DNA of 64,000 nt, taken from assembly GCF_025938155.1 (NCBI RefSeq), contig NZ_JAPCZG010000002.1, positions 310,001 to 374,000 of the forward strand, read 5' to 3'. The DNA is from Novosphingobium sp. KCTC 2891 (GTDB lineage: Bacteria; Pseudomonadota; Alphaproteobacteria; Sphingomonadales; Sphingomonadaceae). The position numbers were made by a program, and so were the translations under genes. Shown here piece after piece: positions 43,326 to 51,784 of this stretch (its first letter is position 1; each line of letters starts with the position of its first letter). The notes beneath the pieces are model-generated. The model was not told where the DNA came from, ran no database searches, and saw nothing but the letters and a program-made list of their open reading frames with translations.

Positions 43326-45044
43326 ATGGATTTCACCCCGCCAACTGCCGACCAGGTTCTCGCCATGCGGGTGTCTGCCGGGATCGACGAGCTTTCGCAG
43401 ACGGAGCGTTTCGCCGCGGCCACGCCCGATCTGGTCGAAGCCATCGCCGAAGGCATCGGCGCACTCGCTGCGGGCGAATGGGCGCCGCTCAACCGCGCGG
43501 GCGACACCATCGGCGCGCGCTGGGCCGATGGCAACGTCGTGCTGCCCGAAGGATACGACGCCGCCTACCGCGCCTTTGTCGAACAGGGCTGGAACGCCAT
43601 CGCCGGGCCGGAGCAGTTCGGCGGACAGGGGCTGCCCTTCACGCTCGCCACCTGCGTGCTGGAAACGCTGGGTGCGGCCAACATGGGCTTCACCCTGCTG
43701 CCGATCCTCACGGTCGGCGCGATCGAGGCGCTGCACCACCACGGCAGCGCAGAACAGCAGGCGCTTTACCTGCCCAGGCTGATCTCGGGCGAATGGTCGG
43801 GCACCATGAACCTGACCGAACCGCAGGCCGGGTCCGACGTGGGCGCACTGCGCACCACCGCCACGCCGATCACCGAAGGACCGCACGCAGGCAAGCACCG
43901 CATCGCTGGCACCAAGATCTTCATCACCTTCGGCGAACACGATCTGGCGGAAAACATCGTCCACCTCGTCCTCGCGCGCACGCCCGATGCCCCGGCCGGG
44001 TCGCGCGGCATCTCGCTGTTCATCGTGCCCAAGTTCCACGTCGGTGCGGACGGATCGCTCGGCGCGCGTAACGACGTGCGCTGCGTATCGATCGAACACA
44101 AGCTGGGCATCAACGTCTCGCCGACGTGCATCATGTCGTATGGCGACAACGGCGAGTGCATCGGCGAACTGGTCGGTCACGAGAACGAAGGCCTGAAGGC
44201 CATGTTCACGATGATGAACTCGGCCCGCATCAACGTCGGCAGCCAGGGTGTGCAGATCGCCGAGCGCGCGTTGCAGCAGGCGAGCGCCTATGCCCGCGAC
44301 CGCATCCAGAGCGCCCGCTCCGGCTCGCCGAACAAGGCGCCCGTCGCGATCATCGAGCACCCCGACGTGCGCCGCATGATCCTGCGGATGCGCGCGCTGA
44401 CCGAAGGCGCGCGCGCGCTGCTGTACTACACCGCCGGGCAGGTCGATCGCGGCGCCCTGGGCGACGAGGCCGCGCAGAAGCGCGCCGAACTGCTCGTGCC
44501 GATGCTCAAGGCCTGGGGCACCGACATCGGCTGCGAAGTGGCCAGCATCGGCGTGCAGGTCCACGGCGGCATGGGCTTCGTCGAGGAGACCGGCGCGGCG
44601 CAGCATTACCGCGACGCGCGCATCGCACCGATCTACGAAGGCACCAACGGCATCCAGGCGGCCGATCTCGTCACCCGCAAGCTCGGCTTCGACAACGGAG
44701 GCGTGCTGCAGGCGCTGATGGCGGACATCAGCGCCGAGATGGAGGACGTGCCCGAAGTCGCCGCGCTGGCGAAGGATGCCGCCGCGATCGGCCAGTGGAT
44801 GAGCACCAACGCCTCGCTGGACGACAAGCTGGCGGGCAGCGTGCCTTTCACCACGATGTGCGCAGTGGCCGTGGCGGGCTGGCAACTGGCGCGGCAGGCA
44901 CGCGCCAGCGGCGATGCCGCCAAGACGGCAGTGACGCGGTTCTTCAACCGCACCATCGTGCCCGAGGCGCGCGGCCTGGGCGCCTCCGCCATGGGGGGAG
45001 CCGAACTGCTCTACGCCATCGACACCGCTGCACTGGTTGGCTGA
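43326..45044 (+). CDS. acyl-CoA dehydrogenase with C-terminal extension (ACAD 2)
   Basis: 572 residues from ATG 43326 (MDFTPPTADQVLAMRVSAGI), with AAGGA upstream. The central ACAD fold has MNLTEPQAGSDVGALRTTAT, KIFITFGEHDLAENIVHLVL and GFVEETGAAQHYRDARIAPI with YEGTNGIQAADLV. It is about 180 residues longer than ACAD 1 owing to the extra C-terminal helical domain (LAKDAAAIGQWMSTNASLDD) seen in the FadE5/MmgC-like long-chain group. Probable fatty-acid beta-oxidation enzyme. The next gene starts 16 bases on. Confidence 0.9.
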   Translation: MDFTPPTADQVLAMRVSAGIDELSQTERFAAATPDLVEAIAEGIGALAAGEWAPLNRAGDTIGARWADGNVVLPEGYDAAYRAFVEQGWNAIAGPEQFGGQGLPFTLATCVLETLGAANMGFTLLPILTVGAIEALHHHGSAEQQALYLPRLISGEWSGTMNLTEPQAGSDVGALRTTATPITEGPHAGKHRIAGTKIFITFGEHDLAENIVHLVLARTPDAPAGSRGISLFIVPKFHVGADGSLGARNDVRCVSIEHKLGINVSPTCIMSYGDNGECIGELVGHENEGLKAMFTMMNSARINVGSQGVQIAERALQQASAYARDRIQSARSGSPNKAPVAIIEHPDVRRMILRMRALTEGARALLYYTAGQVDRGALGDEAAQKRAELLVPMLKAWGTDIGCEVASIGVQVHGGMGFVEETGAAQHYRDARIAPIYEGTNGIQAADLVTRKLGFDNGGVLQALMADISAEMEDVPEVAALAKDAAAIGQWMSTNASLDDKLAGSVPFTTMCAVAVAGWQLARQARASGDAAKTAVTRFFNRTIVPEARGLGASAMGGAELLYAIDTAALVG

Positions 45045-45060
45045 GCGGAGCGCACGGCCG

Positions 45061-45882
45061 ATGGACGATACGCCCGCGCTGCTGACGCGCATTGCCGATG
45101 CGCTCGATCGGCTCGCCCCGCCGGCCCCGACGCCGGCCGACTGGCTGGCGCACCCGGCCTACGTGTGGGACGGGACGGCGGCGCGCGCCGTGCCGGTGCT
45201 GGAGGCGCCCGCGCTCGCCCTGATGCAGGGTATCGACCAGCAGAAGGCCGCCGTGGTCGCCAACGTCGCCCGCCTGTCGCACGGCGCGGCGGCGCACGAC
45301 ATGTTGCTGTGGGGATCGCGCGGCATGGGCAAGTCCGCGCTCCTGCGTGCCGCCACGCTGGCCGCACAGCAGGCTCTGCCGGGCAGCCTGGCCTTGGTGC
45401 AGGCCACACCCGACGCCGGCCTTGCGCGGCTCTTCACGCTACTGCGGGGCATCGAGCGCCGTTTCCTCGTGTTCCTGGACGATCTCGGCTTCGATTCGGG
45501 CGATGCCGACGCCGCCCGAAAGCTCCGCTCATGGCTCGAAGGCGGGGTGGAAGCGCGGCCGGCGAACGTGCGGCTTGCCGTCACCTCGAACCGGCGCGCC
45601 ATCGTCGAGCGCCATACCTCGGAACAGGACGATCCGATCAACCCGCGCGATGCCGTGGACGACAAGCTGGCGCTGGCCGACCGCTTCGGGCTTTCGCTGG
45701 GCTTCCACGCCTGTTCGCAGGACGATTATCTGGCGATCATCGCCGGGTATGCCGCGCATCACGCGCTGGATTGGGAAGCGTCCGACGCGCTGGAATGGTC
45801 GAAGCGCCGCGGCGGCCGCTCGGGCCGCGTCGCCTGGCAATATGTCAACGAACTGGCAGGACGGGCCGGGCGCGCGATCTGA
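45061..45882 (+). CDS. DUF815 AAA-type ATPase
   Basis: 273 residues from ATG 45061 (MDDTPALLTRIADALDRLAP). A single P-loop ATPase domain: Walker A LLWGSRGMGKSALLRAATLA, Walker B region RRFLVFLDDLGFDSGDADAA, sensor 1 VRLAVTSNRRAIVE, then a short lid (DKLALADRFGLSLGFHACSQ). This matches the DUF815/YcaJ-like AAA family. The role is unknown; related ATPases act on nucleic-acid or protein complexes. It is close behind ACAD 2, but the functional link is unclear. Confidence 0.82.
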   Translation: MDDTPALLTRIADALDRLAPPAPTPADWLAHPAYVWDGTAARAVPVLEAPALALMQGIDQQKAAVVANVARLSHGAAAHDMLLWGSRGMGKSALLRAATLAAQQALPGSLALVQATPDAGLARLFTLLRGIERRFLVFLDDLGFDSGDADAARKLRSWLEGGVEARPANVRLAVTSNRRAIVERHTSEQDDPINPRDAVDDKLALADRFGLSLGFHACSQDDYLAIIAGYAAHHALDWEASDALEWSKRRGGRSGRVAWQYVNELAGRAGRAI

Positions 45883-45906
45883 ATCACGCGCCCGCGCCGC
45901 TGCCGC

Positions 45907-47370
45907 TTACGGCTGCGGCTTGGTCAGGTCCGAATTTTCGTCGGGGCGGGCGATGAACTTGCCGGTGCCCTTGGGCTTTGCCGGCAGGGGCGTGGACGGG
46001 ATTTCGGCAATCGCCGCCGCCGGCGCCGCGCCGGGCGCGGTCACGCGCCAGATCACCCCGCCGGTATCGTCGCTGACGAGCAGCGCGCCGTCCTTGGCGA
46101 AGGCGACCCATGTCGGGCGGCCATGCGCCTTGCCGTCCTTGTCGAGGAAGCCGGTCAGCACCGGCACCGGCTGGTTCGGCAGCACGTTGCCGCGATCGTC
46201 AAAGCGGACGAAAACCACATCGTAGCCCGACAGCGGCTTGCGGTTCCACGAACCGTGCCGTGCGATGAACGCCCCGCTGGCGAAGCGGCTGCCCATCACG
46301 TTGCCGCCGCGTGCAAACGCCAGGCCGAGCGGCGCAGTGTGTGCGCCCAGCGCGTATTCCGGCTTGCGCACATATTCGAGCGTGTACTCCGGCATCGGCT
46401 CCTGCACGCGCCAGTCGATGTTCTTCTTCCAGTAGGCCCACGGCCAGCCATAGGTGACGCCCAGCGGCACATTGGTCAGGTAATCGGGAACGAGGTCCGA
46501 GCCGAGCATGTCGCGCTCGTTGACCACGGTCCAAAGCTCGCCCGTGCGCGGGTTGAAATCCAGCCCGTTGGGATTGCGGAGCCCGCTGGCATATTCGCGC
46601 GCGCTCTTGCGGGTGAAATCGTACTCGTGGATCGCCGCGCGGCCCTTCTCCTTGTCGATGCCGTTTTCGGCAATGTTCGACGAGGAGCCGACCGTCACGT
46701 AAAGCCGGTTGCCATCGGGGCTGAGCGCGAGGTTGCGCACCCAGTGGTTGCCGCCGCCGGGCAGGTCCATCAGCTTTTCCGGCGTGCCGGAAAGCGTGGT
46801 CTGGCCCAGCTGGTAGGGCCACGACACCACCGCGTTGTGGTTGGCGACATAAAGCCGCCCCTCGCGCAGGACCATGCCGAAGGGCGAATCGAGCGCCGGG
46901 TTGGCGATCACGAAGCGCTGTTCCGCCTTCCCGTCGCCATTGGCATCGCGCAGCAGAACGATCTTGTTGGGCGATGCCTCGCCCGCGCCGACCGCGTTCA
47001 TCAGGTAGCCCATGACCAGCCCGGTGATGCCGCCGGGGCCGTCGCTCTTCGGCCCGTTGGTTTCCGCCACCAGCACGTCGCCATTGGGCAGGACCACCAC
47101 GCTGCGCGGATGATCGAGACCATCGGCGAAACGGCTGACGGTCAGCCCCTGTGCCGCGACGGGGGCTTCGCCGGCCTTCCAGCCAATCGGCTTGGCCAGG
47201 CCAAGCGTGGGGAACGTCTGGGGCGCCGGCTCGGCCAGCTTGGGCTTCGGCCCGGTGGTATCCGCGAGCGGATATTGCGCGGTATCGCCGCGCAGCACCC
47301 AGACGAGGAACAGGCCAACGGCGACCACGAGCACGAGGGCACCGACAAGGATCTTTTTGAGGAGGCTCAT
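45907..47370 (-). CDS. L-sorbosone dehydrogenase-like quinoprotein, membrane-anchored
   Basis: 487 residues from ATG 47370. One N-terminal helix (MSLLKKILVGALVLVVAVGL) anchors a periplasmic six-bladed beta-propeller: DHPRSVVVLPNGDVLVAETN, NLALSPDGNRLYVTVGSSSN, GLDFNPRTGELWTVVNERDM and GTPEKLMDLPGGGNHWVRN. This is the soluble-glucose-dehydrogenase/sorbosone-dehydrogenase family, many of which use PQQ; the cofactor cannot be fixed from sequence here. It would oxidise an aldehyde or sugar in the periplasm. It is convergent with the DUF815 gene. Confidence 0.85.
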   Translation of the reverse strand: MSLLKKILVGALVLVVAVGLFLVWVLRGDTAQYPLADTTGPKPKLAEPAPQTFPTLGLAKPIGWKAGEAPVAAQGLTVSRFADGLDHPRSVVVLPNGDVLVAETNGPKSDGPGGITGLVMGYLMNAVGAGEASPNKIVLLRDANGDGKAEQRFVIANPALDSPFGMVLREGRLYVANHNAVVSWPYQLGQTTLSGTPEKLMDLPGGGNHWVRNLALSPDGNRLYVTVGSSSNIAENGIDKEKGRAAIHEYDFTRKSAREYASGLRNPNGLDFNPRTGELWTVVNERDMLGSDLVPDYLTNVPLGVTYGWPWAYWKKNIDWRVQEPMPEYTLEYVRKPEYALGAHTAPLGLAFARGGNVMGSRFASGAFIARHGSWNRKPLSGYDVVFVRFDDRGNVLPNQPVPVLTGFLDKDGKAHGRPTWVAFAKDGALLVSDDTGGVIWRVTAPGAAPAAAIAEIPSTPLPAKPKGTGKFIARPDENSDLTKPQP

Positions 47371-47477
47371 GCCCCGCAAACTAGGCAGGCTGCGCCCTGC
47401 CCGCAATGGGCTTGCGCAGGCAGCACCGGGAAGTTGCGCGGCGCGACATTTGCGCCGCGCGCCGCTAGACTGGCGCC

Positions 47478-47960
47478 ATGTACAGCTTTGAACCGACTCC
47501 CGGCCAGACCAGGGCCGAACTCCACGCCGACCTCCTCTCCGCCGCCAGCGCCCTGACCGAGGGCGAGCCGGACGCGGTCGCTAACATGGCTAATGTCGCT
47601 GCGCTGATCGCGCAGTTCATGGGCGATCTCAACTGGGCCGGATTCTACCGCATGGTCGGTGGCGAACTCGTGCTCGGCCCGTTCATCGGCAAGCCCGCCT
47701 GCATCCGCATCGCGCTGGGCAAGGGCGTGTGCGGAACGGCGGCAGCCAGCGGCGAAACCCAGCTGGTGCCCGACGTTCACGCCTTTCCGGGCCACATCGC
47801 CTGTGACGCGGCGAGCCGTTCCGAACTGGTCGTGCCGGTGATCCGCGACGGTGTGGTAATCGCGGTGATCGATCTCGATAGCCCCAGCCCTGCCCGCTTC
47901 GATGCGGACGATGCGGCCGGAATCGAGGCGCTGGCAAAGGCGATCGCCCAGCGCATCTGA
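47478..47960 (+). CDS. msrC: free methionine-(R)-sulfoxide reductase, GAF fold
   Basis: 160 residues, a single GAF domain. fRMsr reduces free methionine R-sulfoxide. The three family cysteines are present in the right context: FIGKPACIRIALGKGVCGTA gives the first two, and HAFPGHIACDAASRSELVVP the third (resolving/catalytic region). Together with MsrA (S-form, protein-bound) at the left end of the window it covers a second kind of Met oxidation damage. It is convergent with ACAD 3, and a terminator lies between. Confidence 0.9.
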   Translation: MYSFEPTPGQTRAELHADLLSAASALTEGEPDAVANMANVAALIAQFMGDLNWAGFYRMVGGELVLGPFIGKPACIRIALGKGVCGTAAASGETQLVPDVHAFPGHIACDAASRSELVVPVIRDGVVIAVIDLDSPSPARFDADDAAGIEALAKAIAQRI

Positions 47961-48019
47961 AGATGGGGCGTCATGACGTCAGGTAAACGCCTTGATTTCA
48001 AAGCACTGTTGAAACGAAA

Positions 48020-48048
48020 AACCCCGCCCGGATGCACCGGGCGGGGTT
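48020..48048 (-). terminator. intrinsic terminator of ACAD 3
   Basis: AACCCCGCCCGG (48020-48031), ATGCA loop, CCGGGCGGGGTT (48037-48048), a perfect 12-bp stem. On the minus strand it is followed by TTTTC (plus-strand A-run 48017-48021), so it mainly ends the minus-strand gene. Confidence 0.8.
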
Positions 48049-48072
48049 CGCTTGTCCGTCAGGAAGCGCGGA

Positions 48073-49227
48073 TCAGAGCTTGCGCCCGATCAGCTCCTTC
48101 ATGATTTCGTTGGTGCCGCCGAAGATGCGGGTGACGCGCGCGGCGCGCCAGCTGCGAGCGATGGCGTATTCGTTCATGTAGCCAGCGCCGCCATGCAGCT
48201 GGAGGCACTTGTCCATGACTTCCCACTGCAGCTCGGTGTGCCACAGCTTGGCCGCGGCGCCTTCTTCCGGAGTAAGCTCCTTCCGGAGGTGACGCGCCAG
48301 AGCCCAGTCGAGATGCGCCCAGCCCACCTGGAGCTTCGACTTGAGATCGGCCAGCGTGAAGCGGGTGTTCTGGAAGTCGAGGATCGGCTTGCCGAACGCC
48401 TTGCGGTCGCGGGTGAAGGCGACGGTATCGTCAAAGGCCTTCTGCGCGGCGGCCTGCGCACCCACGGCGATCGACAGGCGCTCCTGCGGCAGTTCGCTCA
48501 TCAGGTAGATGAAGCCCTTGCCTTCTTCGCCCAGGCAATTGGTGATCGGCACGCGCACATCGTTGAAGAACAGCTCCGAGGTATCGGCCTCGTCCTGCCC
48601 GATCTTGTCGAGCTTGCGCCCGCGCTGGAAGCCGTCGCGATCAGCTTCGACAAGGACGATCGACACGCCCTTCCACTTGGGCTCGATCTCGGTGTCGGTC
48701 TTGCAGCACACTAGGATCAGGTCGGCGTTCTGGCCATTCGTGATGTAGGTCTTCGACCCGTTGATCACGTAGTGGTTGCCGTCCTTCTTGGCGGTGGTGC
48801 GCATCCCCTGAAGGTCCGAACCGGTGCCCGGCTCGGTCATGGCGATGGCAGTGACCACCTCGCCCGAAACCATCTTGGGCAGCCACTTCTGCTTCTGCTC
48901 TTCCGAGCCATAGGAGATGATGTAGTTCGCGACGATGTCCGACTGCAGCGAGAACCCGGTCGAGGCACCGCCGTAGTAGGTGCCTTCCTCGTCGATGATC
49001 GCGTTATAGCCGAAATCGAGACCGAGACCGCCGTAGGCTTCCGGCACCGTGGGGCACAGCAGGCCCAGCTCGCCGGCCTTGGGCCACACGGACTTGGGCA
49101 CGATGCCTTCTTCGGCCCACTTGGACGCGTTGGGGGCGATTTCGTTTTCCATGAAGCGACGCACCGTCTGGCGGAAGGCTTCATGGTCTTCGTTATAGGC
49201 GGTACGCGGAATCAGGTCGAGCGACAT
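48073..49227 (-). CDS. acyl-CoA dehydrogenase (ACAD 3)
   Basis: 384 residues from ATG 49227 (MSLDLIPRTAYNEDHEAFRQ). Standard ACAD: AIAMTEPGTGSDLQGMRTTA (FAD/substrate loop), YVINGSKTYITNGQNADLI, RIFGGTNEIMKELIGRKL at the end and the catalytic Glu region KLWHTELQWEVMDKCLQLHG. A GTG two codons upstream is possible, but the ATG has GGAGAG placed better. An inverted repeat at 49296-49311 lies 69 bases upstream and resembles that of ACAD 1. Likely part of fatty-acid degradation under the same regulator. Confidence 0.92.
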   Translation of the reverse strand: MSLDLIPRTAYNEDHEAFRQTVRRFMENEIAPNASKWAEEGIVPKSVWPKAGELGLLCPTVPEAYGGLGLDFGYNAIIDEEGTYYGGASTGFSLQSDIVANYIISYGSEEQKQKWLPKMVSGEVVTAIAMTEPGTGSDLQGMRTTAKKDGNHYVINGSKTYITNGQNADLILVCCKTDTEIEPKWKGVSIVLVEADRDGFQRGRKLDKIGQDEADTSELFFNDVRVPITNCLGEEGKGFIYLMSELPQERLSIAVGAQAAAQKAFDDTVAFTRDRKAFGKPILDFQNTRFTLADLKSKLQVGWAHLDWALARHLRKELTPEEGAAAKLWHTELQWEVMDKCLQLHGGAGYMNEYAIARSWRAARVTRIFGGTNEIMKELIGRKL

Positions 49228-49295
49228 GGGCACGGCTCTCCATTATCTTGTCTGATAACGCAGATACGCCGCGCCCGATGTCGGGTCAACGAAAT

Positions 49296-49311
49296 TTAAT
49301 CAGTCGATTAA
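49296..49311. promoter_or_regulatory. inverted repeat upstream of ACAD 3
   Basis: TTAATC-AGTC-GATTAA, a perfect 6-bp-arm repeat. It matches 12 of 16 positions of the repeat at 32357-32372 upstream of ACAD 1, with similar placement relative to the gene start. Candidate operator of a common repressor. Confidence 0.55.
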
Positions 49312-49323
49312 TTGCCCTTTGGG

Positions 49324-50289
49324 TCAGATCGCTCCGCCGGTCAGGCGCTGGCAGATCAGGTCGAGCTGATCGAGCGTCTTGTAGCGAATGCTCACCGCAC
49401 CGCTGGTGGGATCGGCGTCGGCGCTGATCGTCACCTTCAGCCCCAGGATCTCCTCGAGGTGCTGCTCCACCGCCGCGATGTCCGCCGAATAGGACGGATC
49501 GCGCGTCGCGCGCGCCTTGCGCGGTGCTGCATCGGGCCGCGACACGCGCTTGGCCATGCGCTCTGCATCACGCACCGAGAGTCCCTTGTCCACGACCTCG
49601 CGCGCCACCGGCAGGGGATCGGGCAATGCCGCCAGTGCGCGGGCATGGCCCATCGACAGTTCCTCGCGCTGGACCATTTCCAGCACTTCCTCGGGCAGGC
49701 TGAGCAGCCGCATCAGGTTGGCGACATGGCTGCGCGACTTGTCGACGAACTGCGCGATTTCCTGCTGGGTCAGGCCGTCGTTCTCGGACAGGCGCTGGTA
49801 GGCGCGCGCTTCCTCGACCGGGTTGAGGTCCTCGCGCTGCAAGTTCTCGATCAGCGCGAGCGCGGTCACTTCGCGCTCCTCCAGCTGGCGGACGATGGCG
49901 GGGATTTCGTGGACGCGCGCGCGCTGCGACGCGCGCCAGCGGCGCTCGCCGGCAACGAGCTGGTAGCGACCGCCGCCAAGCGGGCGGACGATGACGGGCT
50001 GGATCACGCCGCGCGCCGCGATCGACTTGGCCAGTTCCTCCAGCGCGTCTTCGTCGAAGTGGCGGCGCGGCTGATCGGGATGCGGCTCGATCTGCGAGAC
50101 CGGCAGCAGCGCGATGCCGCTGTCGCGGCCCGCGCCCGCACCTGTGCCCGCACCCTCACCGCCATTGGCGCTGGCCGCCGGACGGGCAATCGCTTCCTCG
50201 CGCCGCGTCTCGCCCAGCAGCGCGCCCAGCCCCCGGCCGAGCGCCGCGCGCTTCGGCGTTGCCGCCTTCACACCATCCTCGCTGCTCAT
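49324..50289 (-). CDS. parB: chromosome partitioning protein ParB
   Basis: 321 residues. CTP-dependent DNA clamp that loads at parS. N-terminal CTPase domain with QIEPHPDQPRRHFDEDALEE and the GERRWRASQRARVHEIPAIV motif, helix-turn-helix LTQQEIAQFVDKSRSHVANL, and a C-terminal dimerisation domain (LEEILGLKVTISADADPTSG). The basic start KRAALGRGLGALLGE is the ParA-activating tail. Its ATG overlaps the parA stop (ATGA). Four parS sites lie upstream in the same operon. Confidence 0.97.
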   Translation of the reverse strand: MSSEDGVKAATPKRAALGRGLGALLGETRREEAIARPAASANGGEGAGTGAGAGRDSGIALLPVSQIEPHPDQPRRHFDEDALEELAKSIAARGVIQPVIVRPLGGGRYQLVAGERRWRASQRARVHEIPAIVRQLEEREVTALALIENLQREDLNPVEEARAYQRLSENDGLTQQEIAQFVDKSRSHVANLMRLLSLPEEVLEMVQREELSMGHARALAALPDPLPVAREVVDKGLSVRDAERMAKRVSRPDAAPRKARATRDPSYSADIAAVEQHLEEILGLKVTISADADPTSGAVSIRYKTLDQLDLICQRLTGGAI

Positions 50290-51062
50290 GCAGCCTTCCT
50301 CCGTTCGGGCAGGCGGCTGATCAGTTCGCGCGCCAGCTTCATGTAGGCCTGCGATCCGGCGCAGGCGTGGTCGTAGATCAGCGCGGGCAGCCCGTGGCTC
50401 GGCGCTTCGGAAAGGCGCACATTGCGCGGGATCACCGATTCAAAGACGAGATCGTGCAGGCACGAGCGCACGTCTTCGGCGACCTGGTCGGTCAGGCGAT
50501 TGCGCCGGTCGTACATCGTCAGCACGATGCCGAGGATGCCGAGATCGGGATTGAAGCGCTCCTGCACGCGTTCGACCGTCTGCAGCAGCTGGCTCAATCC
50601 TTCGAGCGCGAAGAACTCGCACTGGAGTGGCACCAGCAGCGTGTCCGCCGCGGTCAGCGCGTTGAGCGTGAGCAGTCCAAGCGATGGCGGGCAGTCGATC
50701 AGGCAGATCTCGTGTCCTGCATCCGACGCGATGGCCGCGCGCAGGCGGCCGGTACGATCGTCCACGCTGACGAGTTCGACTTCCGCGCCGGACAGATCGA
50801 CCGTGGCAGGCACAAGATCGAGACCGGGAATGCGTGTCGGCACCGCACAGTCGGCGATGGTCGCCTGGTCGATCAGCAGGTCGTACGAGGAGCGCAGCCG
50901 CTCACTGGCCGGGACACCGATGCCGGTGGAAGCATTGCCCTGCGGATCGAGATCGATCAGCAGCACCTTCCACCCCGTTGCCGCCAGCGCGGTCGCGATG
51001 TTGATGGCGGTGGTGGTCTTGCCCACACCGCCCTTCTGGTTCGCAACGGCAATCGTGATCAT
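50286..51062 (-). CDS. parA: chromosome partitioning ATPase ParA
   Basis: 258 residues. Deviant Walker A KGGVGKTTTAINIATALAAT at the N-terminus (MITIAVANQ...), LLIDLDPQGNASTGIGV, and DCPPSLGLLTLNALTAADTL. ParA binds DNA as an ATP dimer and moves ParB-parS complexes to the new pole. There is no N-terminal DNA-binding extension, which is typical of chromosomal ParA. It overlaps both rsmG (upstream) and parB (downstream) by four bases each. Confidence 0.97.
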   Translation of the reverse strand: MITIAVANQKGGVGKTTTAINIATALAATGWKVLLIDLDPQGNASTGIGVPASERLRSSYDLLIDQATIADCAVPTRIPGLDLVPATVDLSGAEVELVSVDDRTGRLRAAIASDAGHEICLIDCPPSLGLLTLNALTAADTLLVPLQCEFFALEGLSQLLQTVERVQERFNPDLGILGIVLTMYDRRNRLTDQVAEDVRSCLHDLVFESVIPRNVRLSEAPSHGLPALIYDHACAGSQAYMKLARELISRLPERRKAA

Positions 51063-51784
51063 CGGCTGACGTCCTTTGCTTTGCGATTTTTGCCCACAGA
51101 ACGCGTGGACGCGTTCGAGGAGGATTTCGCGGCGGGGCCTCCGCCAAGGAGACGTCCGACGATGAGGCCGGCGGCCGGATCGGTCAGCGATTGTTCCACG
51201 TGGAACGCATGTTGCCAGCTTTCCGGAAGCGCTTCCAGTTCATGCTGCGCCTTGGCCCCCTTCGGCAACAGCCAAAGCGTCTCGGGTGTGGAAAAGCGGG
51301 CGGACAACGCCAGCAATTTGTCGAGCGGTGCAAAAGCCCGCGCCGACAGCACGGCGTAAGACCGGGTGGGCAGATCCTCCACCCGCGCGAGGACGACCTC
51401 CACATTGGCGAGGCCGAGTTCGCTCGCGGCGCGGGCCAGCCAGTCGGTGCGCAACCGGCGCGAATCGACCAGCGTCACCGGGCGATCGGGTTCAAGCGCG
51501 GCGATGACAAGACCGGGAAAGCCGGCTCCGGTACCGAGATCGAGCCACGGCCCCACCGGCATTGTTTCACGTGGAACAGCGCCGAGCAGCTGCGCGCTGT
51601 CAACGATATGACGCTGCCAGAGATGTGGCAGCGTGCCGCGCGCCACGAGGTTCTGGCGCTCGTTCTCCTCGAGCAGCAGCGCGGCGATCCGTTCGAGCCG
51701 CGCCATGCCGGCGGCATCGACGCTCAGCTCTTCGGTGAGCCAAGCAAGGGCCTCGGCCTCCGTGGTGATGGCAGATGCGCTCAT
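51059..51784 (-). CDS. rsmG: 16S rRNA (guanine527-N7)-methyltransferase RsmG
   Basis: 241 residues. SAM-dependent methylation of G527 in 16S rRNA (loss causes low-level streptomycin resistance in other bacteria). Motif I is [20 protein letters not shown]; later [20 protein letters not shown] and [19 protein letters not shown]. Two parS sites (51192-51207 and 51563-51578) lie within this coding sequence. It overlaps mnmG and parA by four bases each, forming a tightly packed operon. Confidence 0.95.
   Translation of the reverse strand: MSASAITTEAEALAWLTEELSVDAAGMARLERIAALLLEENERQNLVARGTLPHLWQRHIVDSAQLLGAVPRETMPVGPWLDLGTGAGFPGLVIAALEPDRPVTLVDSRRLRTDWLARAASELGLANVEVVLARVEDLPTRSYAVLSARAFAPLDKLLALSARFSTPETLWLLPKGAKAQHELEALPESWQHAFHVEQSLTDPAAGLIVGRLLGGGPAAKSSSNASTRSVGKNRKAKDVSR
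51192..51207. other. parS site 1 (inside rsmG)
   Basis: TGTTCCACGTGGAACG, a 16-bp ParB-binding palindrome with one off-symmetry base at its right end. It lies within the rsmG coding sequence, so codon choice and ParB binding are both constrained here. Confidence 0.9.
51563..51578. other. parS site 2 (inside rsmG)
   Basis: TGTTTCACGTGGAACA, identical to site 3. The centre TTCACGTGGAA is the classic parS core. It lies within the rsmG reading frame. Confidence 0.92.
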
